Source: Pseudoips prasinana
Taxonomy: Eukaryota; Arthropoda; Insecta; Lepidoptera; Nolidae
DNA length: 64,000 bases
NCBI GenBank assembly: GCA_951640165.1
Contig: OX621241.1
Location: 7,326,001-7,390,000 of the forward strand
Direction: 5' to 3'
In this document: one piece after another, positions 1 through 12,652 of the stretch
Layout of the letters: every line of letters begins with the position of its first letter
How positions within the stretch are numbered: the stretch's first letter is position 1
Program-made: the position numbers and the translations under genes
Notes under the pieces: generated by a model
What the model was told of the DNA's origin: nothing
Databases searched by the model: none
The model's input: only the letters and a program-made list of their open reading frames with translations

Positions 1-128
1 AGTAATAATAATAACTCTAAAATTATGCGTAAAACTATAAAGGTTCTTGCACAATTACTGAAATATAAATAATTTCTATATATGCAAAAAGCATTTTCAA
101 ATTTCATTATAACATTTAAATATATCAT
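1..128 (-). CDS. Gustatory receptor paralogue, N-terminal part of exon 1 (cut by window edge)
   Basis: Read from an ATG at 128-126, this gives 42 codons running off the left edge. The product aligns without gaps to the start of the receptor at 20200: both have 14 residues before a shared core (FCIYRNYLYFSNCAR here, MCIYRNYLYFSKSAR there), followed by LRIILEL. Insect gustatory receptors are seven-transmembrane ligand-gated channels in chemosensory neuron membranes. The hydrophobic run at the edge would be the start of TM1. The ATG was chosen because the paralogue begins at the equivalent codon. The two genes share strand and are about 15 kb apart, suggesting a tandem array. Whether the rest of this gene is intact cannot be seen. 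Confidence 0.8.
   Translation of the reverse strand, partial: MIYLNVIMKFENAFCIYRNYLYFSNCARTFIVLRIILELLLL

Positions 129-3142
<3,014 letters not shown>

Positions 3143-3181
<39 letters not shown>
3143..3181. repeat. (TA)n microsatellite
   Basis: About 39 bp of TA repeats directly abutting the left LTR of the Gypsy element, so that element inserted into or beside it. Confidence 0.9.
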
Positions 3182-3185
<4 letters not shown>

Positions 3186-3308
3186 GGATCCGGGGGGCCA
3201 AGAGCGGTATGTCAGGGTTTTGAGTTCCCATGTTGCTGGGATTAAGTAGCCACAATTAACTAACAAGGTCGATTGATTTACACACTAATTACAATATTAC
3301 AATAATTG
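3182..3308 (-). repeat. Gypsy 3' LTR (shared part)
   Basis: Nearly the same 127 bp as 5574-5700, beginning TG on the plus strand (the CA end on the minus strand). Its U3 side is replaced by the minisatellite at 3311-3709. Confidence 0.75.
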
Positions 3309-3310
3309 GT

Positions 3311-3709
3311 TAGGCGTCAAGTCAAGATAGACAACCCACATTGGCGTCAAGTCAAGATAGACAACCCACATTGGCGTCAAGTCAAGATAGACAACCACAT
3401 TGGCGTCAAGTCAAGATAGACAACCCACATTGGCGTCAAGTCAAGATAGACAACCACATTGGCGTCAAGATAGACAACCCACATTGGCGTCAAGTCAAGA
3501 TAGACAACCACATTGGCGTCAAGTCAAGATAGACAACCCACATTGGCGTCAAGATAGACAACCCACATTGGCGTCAAGTCAAGATAGACAACCACATTGG
3601 CGTCAAGTCAAGATAGACAACCCACATTGGCGTCAAGATAGACAACCCACATTGGCGTCAAGTCAAGATAGACAACCACATTGGCGTCAAGTCAAGATAA
3701 ACAACCTTA
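3311..3709. repeat. Minisatellite with 30/29/25-bp units in a higher-order pattern
   Basis: Fourteen units built on TTGGCGTCAAGTCAAGATAG plus GACAACC(C)ACA. Three unit types are seen: A (30 bp), B (29 bp, one C fewer) and C (25 bp, lacking TCAAG). Their order is A A B A B C B A C B A C B plus a diverged last unit, so B-A-C is itself tandemly duplicated (84 bp). Open frames through it are repeat artefacts. Confidence 0.95.
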
Positions 3710-3728
3710 CACATTTTGTAAATTGTAG

Positions 3729-4640
3729 CTATGATATGTCAGTAACAGAACAATCATTATCATCACCGTCAACATTGACGTCCTCAATAACGCTAACTGG
3801 ACATTCAGGCATTTTTCTTTCACATTACTATTTAAAGATTTCAACAAATATCGATCACCATCTAATAATTCAATCATTTTATAAGGACCTTTAAATTTTG
3901 GGTCTAATTTAGTTTGGTTTCTCTCTTCATTCTCAATAAGGAAAAAAACACCAACTTTAAATTTGTTTAAAATAGCTTTAGACTTATCAAATCTTTCTTA
4001 ATCATATTGAGCACTTTTGTTTATACCTAGAGCTGCTTGTTCTCTTACATAAGATAAATTAACTTCAATTTCTCCATCATCAATACTCATCAAATTAAAA
4101 GGTCTAGCAACCCGTCCTATCAATAAATCCAAAGGACTAGCCTTAGTAACACGATTGACTGTGAAATTAAGGGCTAATTGGACATCACCAAGCGCGTCTT
4201 GCCATGATTGCTCACTGGTTTCGACGGCGGTAAGCATACCTTTCAACGTCCTCATTACACGTTCAACCTGACCATTGGCTCTACATGATCCAGTTGCTAT
4301 TAAATGTAAAGTAATATTATGGGAATCACAAAATTCTTTAAAGTGTTTGTTGGCAAATCAACGACCCTGATCGGCTACAATTCTAATAGGCGCTCCAAAT
4401 AAGGAAACAATAGACTTGAGAGCTTTAATACAATTAGAAGTGTCGATCTGGGTAGTGTGATATAATAAGACATACTTTGTAAAAGAATCAATAAGAACTG
4501 TGATGTATTCTTTGAGATCACTTTTCCACTAAGTTTTCCAGTAACGTCAATGTGTACAGTATGCCAAGGAATACTAACTTTAGGTATCGGATGTAATTCG
4601 AAAACAGAAATAACGATGTATGTGCCTTAGATGTTCCCTT
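3729..4640 (-). pseudogene. Gypsy integrase remnant
   Basis: Minus-strand frames give FELHPIPKVSIPWHTVHIDV, then VLIDSFTKYVLLYHT, FGAPIRIVADQG, ATGSCRANGQVERVM and a C-terminal FKGPYKMIELLDGDRYLL, ending ECPVSVIEDVN...DIS-stop at 3729. These fit the D, D and E blocks of a Ty3/Gypsy integrase core and its C-terminal domain. A one-base loss near 4525 shifts the frame, a TGA follows VADQGR, and another shift lies near 3800. The protein is therefore broken at three or more places. It would have inserted retroelement cDNA into the genome. Confidence 0.8.
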
Positions 4641-4862
4641 TTTTTATCACAAGCTTAAATTGCAAATATCTCGAAAACCGCTAGTTTAATCGAAAAGTAA
4701 CGAAAGTTTTGCTCCCCTTGCACCCCCAACGACGTGAGCCTGTATCTCATACTGACCTTAAAACGTACTCTCGAAAGCAAATATCATACACCCGCATATC
4801 TTTAGAACATCGTGTAAGAACAAAGAGTTGCATTTATGATTTCAAATGTTTAAATGACGGTA
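4641..4862. other. Uncharacterised stretch between protease and integrase remnants
   Basis: The minus strand continues the protease frame briefly (SVVPSFKHL), then loses resemblance to pol. It marks the place where reverse transcriptase and RNase H were lost. Confidence 0.4.
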
Positions 4863-5546
4863 CTACGGAGAAAATACGTTTGCCAGACAATTTATTACAA
4901 AAAGATTCACTAATAAGAGAACATTCAGCTCCAGAGTCATAACAAAATGAAAGTGTGTATAGTGTGATAAAACACTCAACTTCTGTTGAAGTTTATGCCT
5001 ATCAGACATTTGTGTAGTAAATTTCAGACGGTGAGGACGGGAATCGAACTTTGAAACATGTGCCATCACAGTAGAAACAGCGATTTGCTCAATGCTCAGG
5101 CGATTCCATTTGGAAGTAAGTGTGGTAACTAAACGACCGGCATAAGCAGCTATAGACTCACCATCTTTTGGTTGGCCATTTTGGAGGTTAATAAGAGTAG
5201 CGGCTATAGTTTCGGTTACATCAAAACGAGAAATAAAGAGACTCTTTAAGTCTAACCAGGTCATACCTGCGTATGATATTTGGGAAAGCCATGTGGCAGC
5301 ACTACCTTTTAAGGCTTTGCTTAAAGCAATAATAAGAGCTCCAACCTGAAGTGGTTTCTCGGTCAGACAAACATCTACGGTATTACTCCAAGCCAAAGCA
5401 TTATAATCGGGCAAATCAGGATTAAAATTGGGCAAGCGTATCACAGGCGCAGGGGTGGAAGGCGTCCTAATAGCGTCGATTAATTGGGCCATTTTACGGC
5501 TTTGAAGCTCTAACATTGCACGCCATGGATCCTCAGCCTGCGACAC
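4863..5546 (-). pseudogene. Gypsy gag fused by deletion to a protease fragment
   Basis: The open frame reads a Gag/capsid-like protein: DPWRAMLELQ near the start, LPNFNPDLPDYNALAWSN, then GSAATWLSQI and SIAAYAGRLVTTLTSKWN, as in retrotransposon gag domains. Near 4960 another frame continues as CYDSGAECSLI, the active-site loop (DSGA) of a retroviral-type aspartic protease. Gag therefore lost its C-terminus and is joined out of frame to protease. No ATG lies at the start of the open frame; a TAA sits just upstream and the first codons are GTG TCG. It is dead coding sequence. Confidence 0.75.
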
Positions 5547-5560
5547 CTGCGCTTATCCTG

Positions 5561-5573
5561 ATCCCACTTCTGA
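5561..5573 (-). other. Putative primer-binding site, tRNA-Leu-like
   Basis: The minus strand reads TCAGAAGTGGGAT directly next to the LTR end (CCTACA). It matches, from memory, the complement of the 3' part of an animal tRNA-Leu, minus the terminal bases. The position is right for a primer site; the tRNA identity is inferred. Confidence 0.5.
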
Positions 5574-5700
5574 TGTAGGATCCGGGGGGCCAAGAGCGGT
5601 ATGTCAGTGTTTTGAGTTCCCATGTTGCTGGGATTAAGTAGCCACAATTAACTAACAAGGTCGATTGATTTACACACTATGTACATTATTACAATAATTG
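5574..5700 (-). repeat. Gypsy 5' LTR (shared part)
   Basis: Matches 3182-3308 over 127 bp. The LTR may extend further right, since 5701-5940 carries no other identifiable feature. Confidence 0.7.
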
Positions 5701-6286
5701 CAATAAAAATAAAGAAAGCAAAATGGAGACGAACAGAATCTTAATTCTACGTTCGTATAGTGGCAATACAACCACCCGAATAGCGTATTGTCTAGGCAAT
5801 ATAGCTACAGCATCGGGTATCGCGGCAGCAATTCCGCGTATGCAATATACAGTGCAAGACTGTACCAAGTAGACCTACAGTTATGTTGGGAGCAGAGCTC
5901 TTTATCGAGTCTAATCCGAAGATAGACTGCCTGTACGTCGTCACTTGCCTTCTCGCACCCCCTCAACGGGGGCGGAGGACTCCATTCCGGGGCGTGGCCC
6001 CTCTCTGGAGGTGTCTATTCGCACCCCGCTAACAAACGGGGTGGGCAGTTGTGTGCGCACCCTAGGGAATGAGTGCTGTAAATTGATGCCCCCTTGACAC
6101 CAAGGGGGCCGTCCATAGCCGAATTGCCGTGTCCTCTGGTGGTAGGAGTCTCTGGCGTCCCTTCTTAATCTTCTTGCCATTGGGCCGTCTAGCCACACCA
6201 GGTGAGACGCCCTAGGGCGAGGCCCAGCGAGGCTGACCAGCGGCCAATGGCGCTTGGTAAGAGGGACGCGTTTGTTCTACCCCGAT
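5701..6286 (-). other. Junction DNA between Gypsy LTR and Jockey-type ORF1
   Basis: GC-rich from 5941. A minus-strand open frame (5941-6198) contains ESSAPVEGVREGK, which I associate with repeats but cannot assign to a domain. No endonuclease or RT of the neighbouring Jockey-type element is present here. It is either a LINE 3' tail or unrecognised LTR. Confidence 0.35.
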
Positions 6287-8663
6287 CTACGGAGGAGTAG
6301 TGTGGTTGAGGACGTCGGTTACGGGCGATTCCCTAGGGGGCCCGAGGCTTGTAATGGGCTGTGTTGGCGCGATAGACGCTCTGCCCATGTGAGAGGCCAC
6401 AAGGTGGAAGAGTCCTCCCATGATGGCCGGGAGGGGGTCTTGACCAGCTTGCATTGCTGCTTGCGCTTCTTGTAGCAGCCGCAGACCAAGGCGAATCAGT
6501 TCCGCTATGTTTAGCGGAGCTGCCATTATCGGTGCGGCTGGGGGTTGTAGGTGGAGGGGGGGCTGCTCTCTTGGCCCTGGTCACGCGTTTTGTGGCCGGG
6601 GCGGCGGTGTTATGGCTCGCCGATGTTGTGGGCGTAGGCGTAATGGTGTCGGGGGCGGCTCCTGCTTGCCGCTCTTTCTTTTTCTTCTTATTCCTCTTGC
6701 GGAGGTTTGATCCGCGAGGCTTGGGGTCGTTGGCGGCTGCCATTAGGGACCCCGAAAAGGCTTCACCTTGAGTGGTGGGGGTTGGTTGGTGTCCCCCAGG
6801 CTTGCGTTGTGACTGGTCGCTAAGGGCGATCGTGCCAGCCTTCTTATTTCGTGCTTCGATTCTGTATATCTTGCACTTCGGGTAGTTAGCCGGGTGCGCT
6901 TCGCCACAGTTGGCGTAGCGGGCCGGCTGTTCTCTCGGTACCGGGCACTCTCTCGCGGCATGCTCGTCCCCGCAGCGTACGCAGGCCTGCTTGCGGTGGC
7001 ATTGGTGAGATGAGTGCCGGAACTTCTGGCATCTGTGGCATTGCGCCGGCCCTTTCTTGCCGCGCCATGGTTAGAAGACGACTCCGGGCATACACATAAA
7101 TTTATTTATGTGATATATACCCGGAGTCGTGTCGGGCTTCCTTTTGACAATGGCTAGGTAAATGCACCCCGGCCTGCCTTGTCGGGCACGGATGGGGCGC
7201 ACGTATTCCGGCTCGATGTCGAGCTCTCGGAGTGCTTCCTCGATTTCTTCAACCGGGGTGTGAACGGGCAGCCCTCTAATGGCCACCTTTAGGTTTCTCT
7301 CGGCTGGCAGGGAGTATGAAAACCATGACAGGCCCTCCTCCTTCTCCAGTTTGCAGAGGTAGCTCTGCACTGCCCTGTATTCTTCAGGGGTCGTCGGTAC
7401 TAATCTTATCCCCTGTTGGTAGGGGCGTACATTGGGGTTATACCCCAATTGGTTCTTTAATGCCCTCAGGTGGGTAGCCCAGTTTGGGAACTTTTCTACT
7501 ACCAACGGGGGGTATTTAGGCGTCTTTTTATTTTGTCCAACTGTGGGTAGTTGGACATTTACTTGCTTTGGTTTCGTACCGGCGGCCCCGCTTGTGCGTA
7601 CCCTGCCGGCGTTGGCGGCTGGGTTGCTTGCGGCTGCTGCGGCGTACGAGGAAGCACTCGGTGTGGCTGGTGAGGTGGTCACGGCGGTGCGTATGCGCTT
7701 GGCTGTTTCCTCCTCCTCTTCCGGGCTGCGCTCCCGTTTGTCGCCGGCCGCCGCGTGGTCTATGTCCATCGCGGCTATCTCGGCGAGGGCTTCGTTGGGG
7801 GCGGCGGATTCATCGAAGTCCGAATCGTCGTCGTAACTGTCGGCGTCGTCGGACGTGCGCGCATCCGGTAGGGACTCGTTTGAGGCCGAGTGTTTACTGG
7901 AGCGTGCAGAGTTGAGTGGGGTAGACGGGCGAGAGTCCGTCGGTGGCATCGTTGTGGGGGTGAAGCGATGTTCTTCTCCCCCTTCTTGTATGTGGTCCCC
8001 TGTGAGCTCCGCAATGTCAATGCCGCGGGCGGCGTCGATCGGGCGGAGGTCGATTGGGGTAGGCGTCCTCGTTGGCGAGCTTCTGTTTTTGTTCCCTTTG
8101 GTAGGAGGGATCTTGGGTATCACGCCCGTCGATTCCCTTGCTGGGGCGGTTGGGCGTATAGACGGCGGTTAGGTCGACGAAAACGGTGGCGTGGCGGTCG
8201 CGTGTGTGCCGATAGGCACTGCGGAGCGGGTCGCGGTTGCTCATGGCGTTGGCGGCGTGGGTGCGGGTGCGATGCGGGTAGTTCCGCTTCGTCCCTTATT
8301 GTTGCGGGATAGTGGGCTGTCCCGGGGAGCATCGTGGGTCGACGCGGTACGGGCGGCACTCGACTCCGGTCGGACCAGAGGAGGCGCGCGCGGAGAGGTA
8401 CGGGCAGCACTCGACCCCGGCGTGGCCAGAGGAGGCGCGCGCGAATCGCTCGACCCAGACGGCTGGGGAGCGGGTGCAGGCTTCCACCCTCTCGCTTGAG
8501 GGGGAACACGCGGGTCGCGCGGAGGAGACCGGACGAACGTACGCGTTCCGGTTCCCAGTGACGAGGGTCCAGGCTTTGCCGTAGCTCTGGGTGCCCTGGT
8601 GGTGTTGGCTGCGTCGCTCGTCCGGTCCCGCGATGGGCCCGGCGAGTTCCCGTTTTTCTTCAT
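6287..8663 (-). pseudogene. Jockey-type ORF1 (Gag-like RNA-binding protein), degraded
   Basis: Starts at an ATG (8663-8661) with MKKNGNSPGPSRDR. The frame is shifted at about 8241 and again near 8123, then reads a long stretch (8123-7071) with an acidic Ser/Asp-rich region and a domain containing PPLVVEKFPNW and LKVAIRGLPVHTPVEEIEEA, like the PRE_C2HC domain of Jockey ORF1. A lone TAA (7073-7071) sits just before the zinc knuckles CHRCQKFRHSSHQC and CVRCGDEHAARECP; the third has lost its first Cys (YANCGEAHP). A last shift near 6530 leads to a helical tail (LNIAELIRLGLRLLQEAQAA). The intact protein would package element RNA. Confidence 0.75.
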
Positions 8664-8899
8664 CGTAGATGAAAATGAGGGTAGGCGGTGAAAAAGTTCT
8701 TAGTTCTTCAGCCGAGAAAATCTTGGGTGCGTAGCTTCCCTCGCGGCCCTACGACCCGAGGGTCGGGGTGCAAGGTCGCGCAAAGCGCGAGGTGGTGGGC
8801 CCGAGCGAGATCTCTTCGGCGTTGGCAGCTTCCGAGGCGAGAGGTGCGCGCGTGCGCACGAAGCTACGGACTGTCCCTGCCTGTACAAGCCAGTGCGAG

Positions 8900-8915
8900 C
8901 TCTTATATAGGGGTA
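8900..8915 (-). promoter_or_regulatory. TATA-box-like promoter upstream of ORF1
   Basis: The minus strand reads CCCCTATATAAGAGCTC about 240 bp upstream of the ORF1 ATG. TATATAAG is a near-consensus TATA box in an otherwise GC-rich stretch. LINE promoters are usually internal and TATA-less, so this may belong to another element type. Confidence 0.5.
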
Positions 8916-8960
8916 GGCCACGCCTCCCACTCCCTCCAAACAGCTCTGTTCAATGGTGTA

Positions 8961-9144
8961 GGGAAATACGTCACGCGTTTACTCGATACAATTCACAAAA
9001 AGGATCTAAACCCAAATAGTGTAACTATTAAAATTCATCAAGTAATCTAACAGGAGTTATCGTGAAGTTATAACAATTTCAGGAAATCGGCTACGTTCAC
9101 TGAATTACTAATTAAGATATAATATTATAAAATAGAAATAAAAA
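8961..9144. other. Short AT-rich spacer
   Basis: Nothing recognisable between the GC-rich block and the 3' end of the next LINE. Confidence 0.5.
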
Positions 9145-9439
9145 AGGTTTTTATTCACGTAGACTTTAAAAAAGCGCTTGTAAATAGTAAGAACATGTTT
9201 GTAGTTATATAGTTGTATACATTATTATTTCTAGTAACTAACATGGATATTTAGGTACACATTGTATGAAAACATTTATAAAATTTATTTTATTATAGCA
9301 ATAATATTTAGCTAGCTCGTATCAAGCTATTGTCAAGAGATTATGTTTAATTATCTAGTTTAAGTCTAATATTTTTACTACATATTGTCAATGGGTCTGT
9401 CTATATTAAGGTATTATTATTATGACGGACCTTGTGTTA

Positions 9440-9625
9440 ATAACGACGGTTGCGCTTTAATGCTACCACCGGATCCAATGCGCCCCAACTGAGAAGACCC
9501 AGCGAAACAAACTCAGTGGGTTCATCTACTACCAGTTTCAACACGACCCAGTTGAGACGGTCCGACGAAACATACTCAAGCGGGCATGAACACGGGATTT
9601 GGTCTAATTCGAGTGGTTATTTAGT
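9440..9625 (-). repeat. Duplicated module in the family-B LINE 3' UTR
   Basis: Two related segments, each with TTTCG-C/T-(C/T)GG followed by TCTCA-CTGGG-like and CCGGT-GTAG-like blocks, sit side by side. The same pair occurs at 44510-44650 (plus) and 52480-52620 (minus). Conservation outside coding sequence suggests an RNA structure used in reverse transcription. It does not look like coding sequence. Confidence 0.5.
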
Positions 9626-9812
9626 AGGCAGACACAATATATGCTCGATCGGTTGTCTGAATGCTTATTGTTTTAGATTATATTTAGGTAAACAAAAGAA
9701 AACTTCGAAACAATAACATTATTCATTTTGAGACAGAGTCAATAATTTTAAGTTAAGTATATGATAGCAATCATTTACAGATAGTTGACGTAACTCAGCA
9801 GATCAGTCATGT

Positions 9813-12652
9813 CTATATGGCTACAAGATCTCCAGCGAGCGATGTGCAGGTAGGTAGTGAGAGCCAGACGTCTTTGTCATCCATGTACTCTTTAGTGGTG
9901 TAATAACCCCTAGCCATAAGTACACGTTTAATATGTGTTTTAAAACTTGTGTCAGGCAGATCAGTAATTTTAGTAGGAAGCTTGTTATAAAACCTAATAC
10001 AATTTTCTAAAAATGATTTATTAGTTTTGCTTACTCTAAAGCCTGGCATGGCTAGTTTGTTTTTATTCCTAGTATTTATATTATGCAGTTCACTTTTCTT
10101 TTTATGTTTATGAATATTTTTTCTAACAAACATTATATTCTGATATATATATTCCGATGGCACAGTAAGTACCTATATTTATTTCTTTAAACAAATTTCG
10201 CAAATAATCGCGACTGCCTAAACCATAAATGGCTCTGACTGCTCTTTTCTGCAATACAAAAATAGTACCTATGTCAGCCGCCGAACCCCACAGCAGAATG
10301 CCATACGACATAATGCTATGAAAGTACGCGAAATACACTAATCTAGCAGTTTGTTCATCTGACAATTGCCTTATTTTCCAGACAGCATAGGAAGCCGAAC
10401 TTAATTTACCTGCTAACTTTTCAATCTGAGGACCCCATTGCAATTTTGAATCAAGTGTCAATCCTAAAAATACGGTCGATGGGACTAAATCTAATATTTC
10501 CGCATTAAGTGCAACTGTTGGTACAATTTGAGTCACATTCGGCAATGAGAACTTATGCATTTCGTTTTCCCTGCATTTAACAAGAGATTATTTGCCTAAA
10601 ACCATTCTGATATAAGGCTGAGTGTTTTATTATGCTCAATAAGATCTTTATCCTTCCTATTTACTTTAAATATGAGCGACGTATCATCAGCGAATAAAAC
10701 TATGTCTGATACTTTCTCTACCAGATAAGGGAGATCATTTATATAAACTAGAAATAAAAATGGCCCCAATATAGATCCTTGGGGCACCCTCATTTTCACA
10801 GGATGACGTGCCGAAGTGAGACCGCCTATCAAAACCATCTGTTCTCGCCCCGATAAATAGGACATTACAAGATCAAGAGATGTGTCAGATATTCCATAAT
10901 ACTTCAGTTTAACAACGAGCGTACGGTGATCAACGCAATCAAAAGCCTTAGAGAAATCACAGAAAACTCCCAGCGCATCCTGTAATCCCTCCCAAGCCTC
11001 CAATATTGACCTAATTAATGTGCAACCTGTATCTTGAGTAGAGAACTTGAGCCCCTTGTAAACCCGAACTGCTTGGTATGCAATATCTCATTCACGTTAA
11101 AGTGCGACAACATTTGGCTGAGCATCAGCTTTTCAAACATTTTACTTAAAGCTGGCAGTATTGAGATAGGCCTATAATTTGTGGCATTTTTTGAACAACC
11201 TGCCTTGAAAACGGGTACTATCTTACTTATTTTCATTAAATCAGGAAAGACACCATCACTTATACAGCCATTGAAGATGGCTGCAAGGATTGTAGCAATG
11301 TTTAGTATGATTGATTCAATTGCCTTAACAGTCCCCACAAATCTTCTGTACTCTTAAAAGCTTTTATAATATCGTCACTTGTTACGGATTTAAAACTAAA
11401 TTTAGGCACAGTTTGTTTTAAACTTTGATTTAAAAAGAGTTCAGCCACATCTGGTGATGATGAGAGACACTTAGTAATATACACGGGTATATTTGCAACA
11501 AAAGCAGCAAAAAAATTGGCAATGGTGCTTACCATTGTCTGAAACCAGTTCATCACCAATATTCAATACTACTGTTTGATCTCTTAATCTACTTTTACCA
11601 GTTTCAGTATTAATTAATTGCCAAGCTGATTTTATTTTATTATCAGATTTTTTAATTTTATCTCTTATATATAAAGATTTAGCTTGAATGCAAACCTTTT
11701 TAAAAAATTTTGAATAATTTCTAACATAATTAATAAAATTGACATCAGGGTTAAAGGACCTTCCGTCATACAACTCATATAAAAATCTCTACTCAGTCTA
11801 ATGCCTTGACTTGCCCAAGAACTAAATTTTATCTTATTACTGTCAACCGTTATGTTTTTTATTTTACAAGCTTTATTAAATTATTTGCAAATACAGTGGA
11901 ATAATGTAGTGTACATATCGTTAGGTTTACTTTTGTTTGCCAATAGTTGGCACAAACTTTTCTCCAGGTTGTTACTGAACTTTCCTAAATTAGATTTAGT
12001 TAGAGGTCTAAAACTAATTTTTTGTTTATTTAGTTTTATCTCATTTTTTATCTTTACTATTTGGCATTTATGGTCAGAGCGAACACCAGCCACCAAACAC
12101 TTCTCAGAGACATCAAATTTGGTAATTATGTTATCAATGCAAGTAGCAGATGTGGGTGTGACTCTCGTGGCCTCAGAGAACAAGCATTTAAGGTTAAAGG
12201 ACCGAAATACAGATAGAAATATGTTTATTTCAGGTGAATCTGCTAAAATGTTCATATTAAAATCTCCACATACAAGGATTTTTTTATTACTTTTAATTTT
12301 CCTAAGAATATCTTCTATCGTTGCTGTAAGCTTTAAGTCAGATGCTGGTGGTCTATACACACATATTATACAATAAAACTGCGTCTCTACACATGCCACC
12401 TCACACACATGCTCAATAGGTAGTTGGCATATATCTTTACGTTCTTTAAATTTAATTTTGTCTCGAAGTAGTATCAGTACTCCACCACCCTCTGCCGAAA
12501 CCCTATTATAAAAGCTGGCGACCCTATAGCCACAGACACTAAAAGCCATCTTGTGTGCCTTCAGCCATGTTTCTGTAAAACAAAGGATATCTATTTCTTA
12601 CGTTTCATTAAAAAGTTCTATGTCTAGAATTTTGCCAGAGAAGCGGTTTATA
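9813..12652 (-). pseudogene. LINE ORF2: endonuclease and reverse transcriptase, decayed
   Basis: The endonuclease reads FTETWL, then CGDFNMNIL and a GVRSDHKCQIV segment (12600-11880). The reverse transcriptase follows in several frames: YRPISILPALSKMFEKLM, GVFCDFSKAFDCVDHRTL (motif A Asp kept), RVPQGSILGPFLFLVYINDL and LFADDTSLIF (catalytic FADD kept), then a C-terminal region ending LAGDLVAI at 9813. At least five frame breaks (near 10120, 10590, 11010, 11310 and 11520) separate the pieces. ORF2 nicks target DNA and reverse-transcribes element RNA. The ORF2 start lies beyond the mariner at 13989. Confidence 0.8.

Larger units (their letters stand above)
3182..5700 (-). mobile_element. Internally deleted Ty3/Gypsy LTR retrotransposon
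   Basis: On the minus strand the order is LTR copy (5700-5574), tRNA-like primer site, gag, a piece of protease, integrase, a minisatellite and a second LTR copy (3308-3182). Reverse transcriptase and RNase H are missing, so about 2 kb or more was deleted. Gag, protease and integrase motifs and their order identify Ty3/Gypsy. The two LTR copies share 127 bp with few differences. The true LTR may be longer: past 5700 the right copy continues into DNA that the left copy lacks. The element cannot move by itself. Confidence 0.8.
5941..8960 (-). mobile_element. Jockey-type non-LTR element remnant (ORF1 and 5' region only)
   Basis: A GC-rich block, sharply different from its AT-rich surroundings, holds a decayed ORF1 and an upstream region with a TATA motif. 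ORF2 (endonuclease/RT) is not found downstream, so the copy is internally deleted or cut by the Gypsy insertion. The left limit is uncertain. Confidence 0.6.

Noticed and set aside
3311..3709. CRISPR-like array or a repeat protein (SSQDRQPHWRQ)
   Set aside because: Units are contiguous with no unique spacers, the host is eukaryotic, and frames are interrupted by unit-length changes; this is a minisatellite.
6254..8584. Long plus-strand open frames in the GC-rich block
   Set aside because: They lie opposite the Jockey-type ORF1 and carry no domain; GC richness keeps frames open.
9450..9716. 88-residue open frame in the family-B 3' UTR
   Set aside because: Not preserved in the copies at 44.5 and 52.5 kb and has no domain; the conservation there looks like RNA, not protein.
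11852..12376. 174-residue hydrophobic plus-strand frame resembling a membrane protein
   Set aside because: It is the complement of the LINE endonuclease; AT-rich antisense gives hydrophobic residues.
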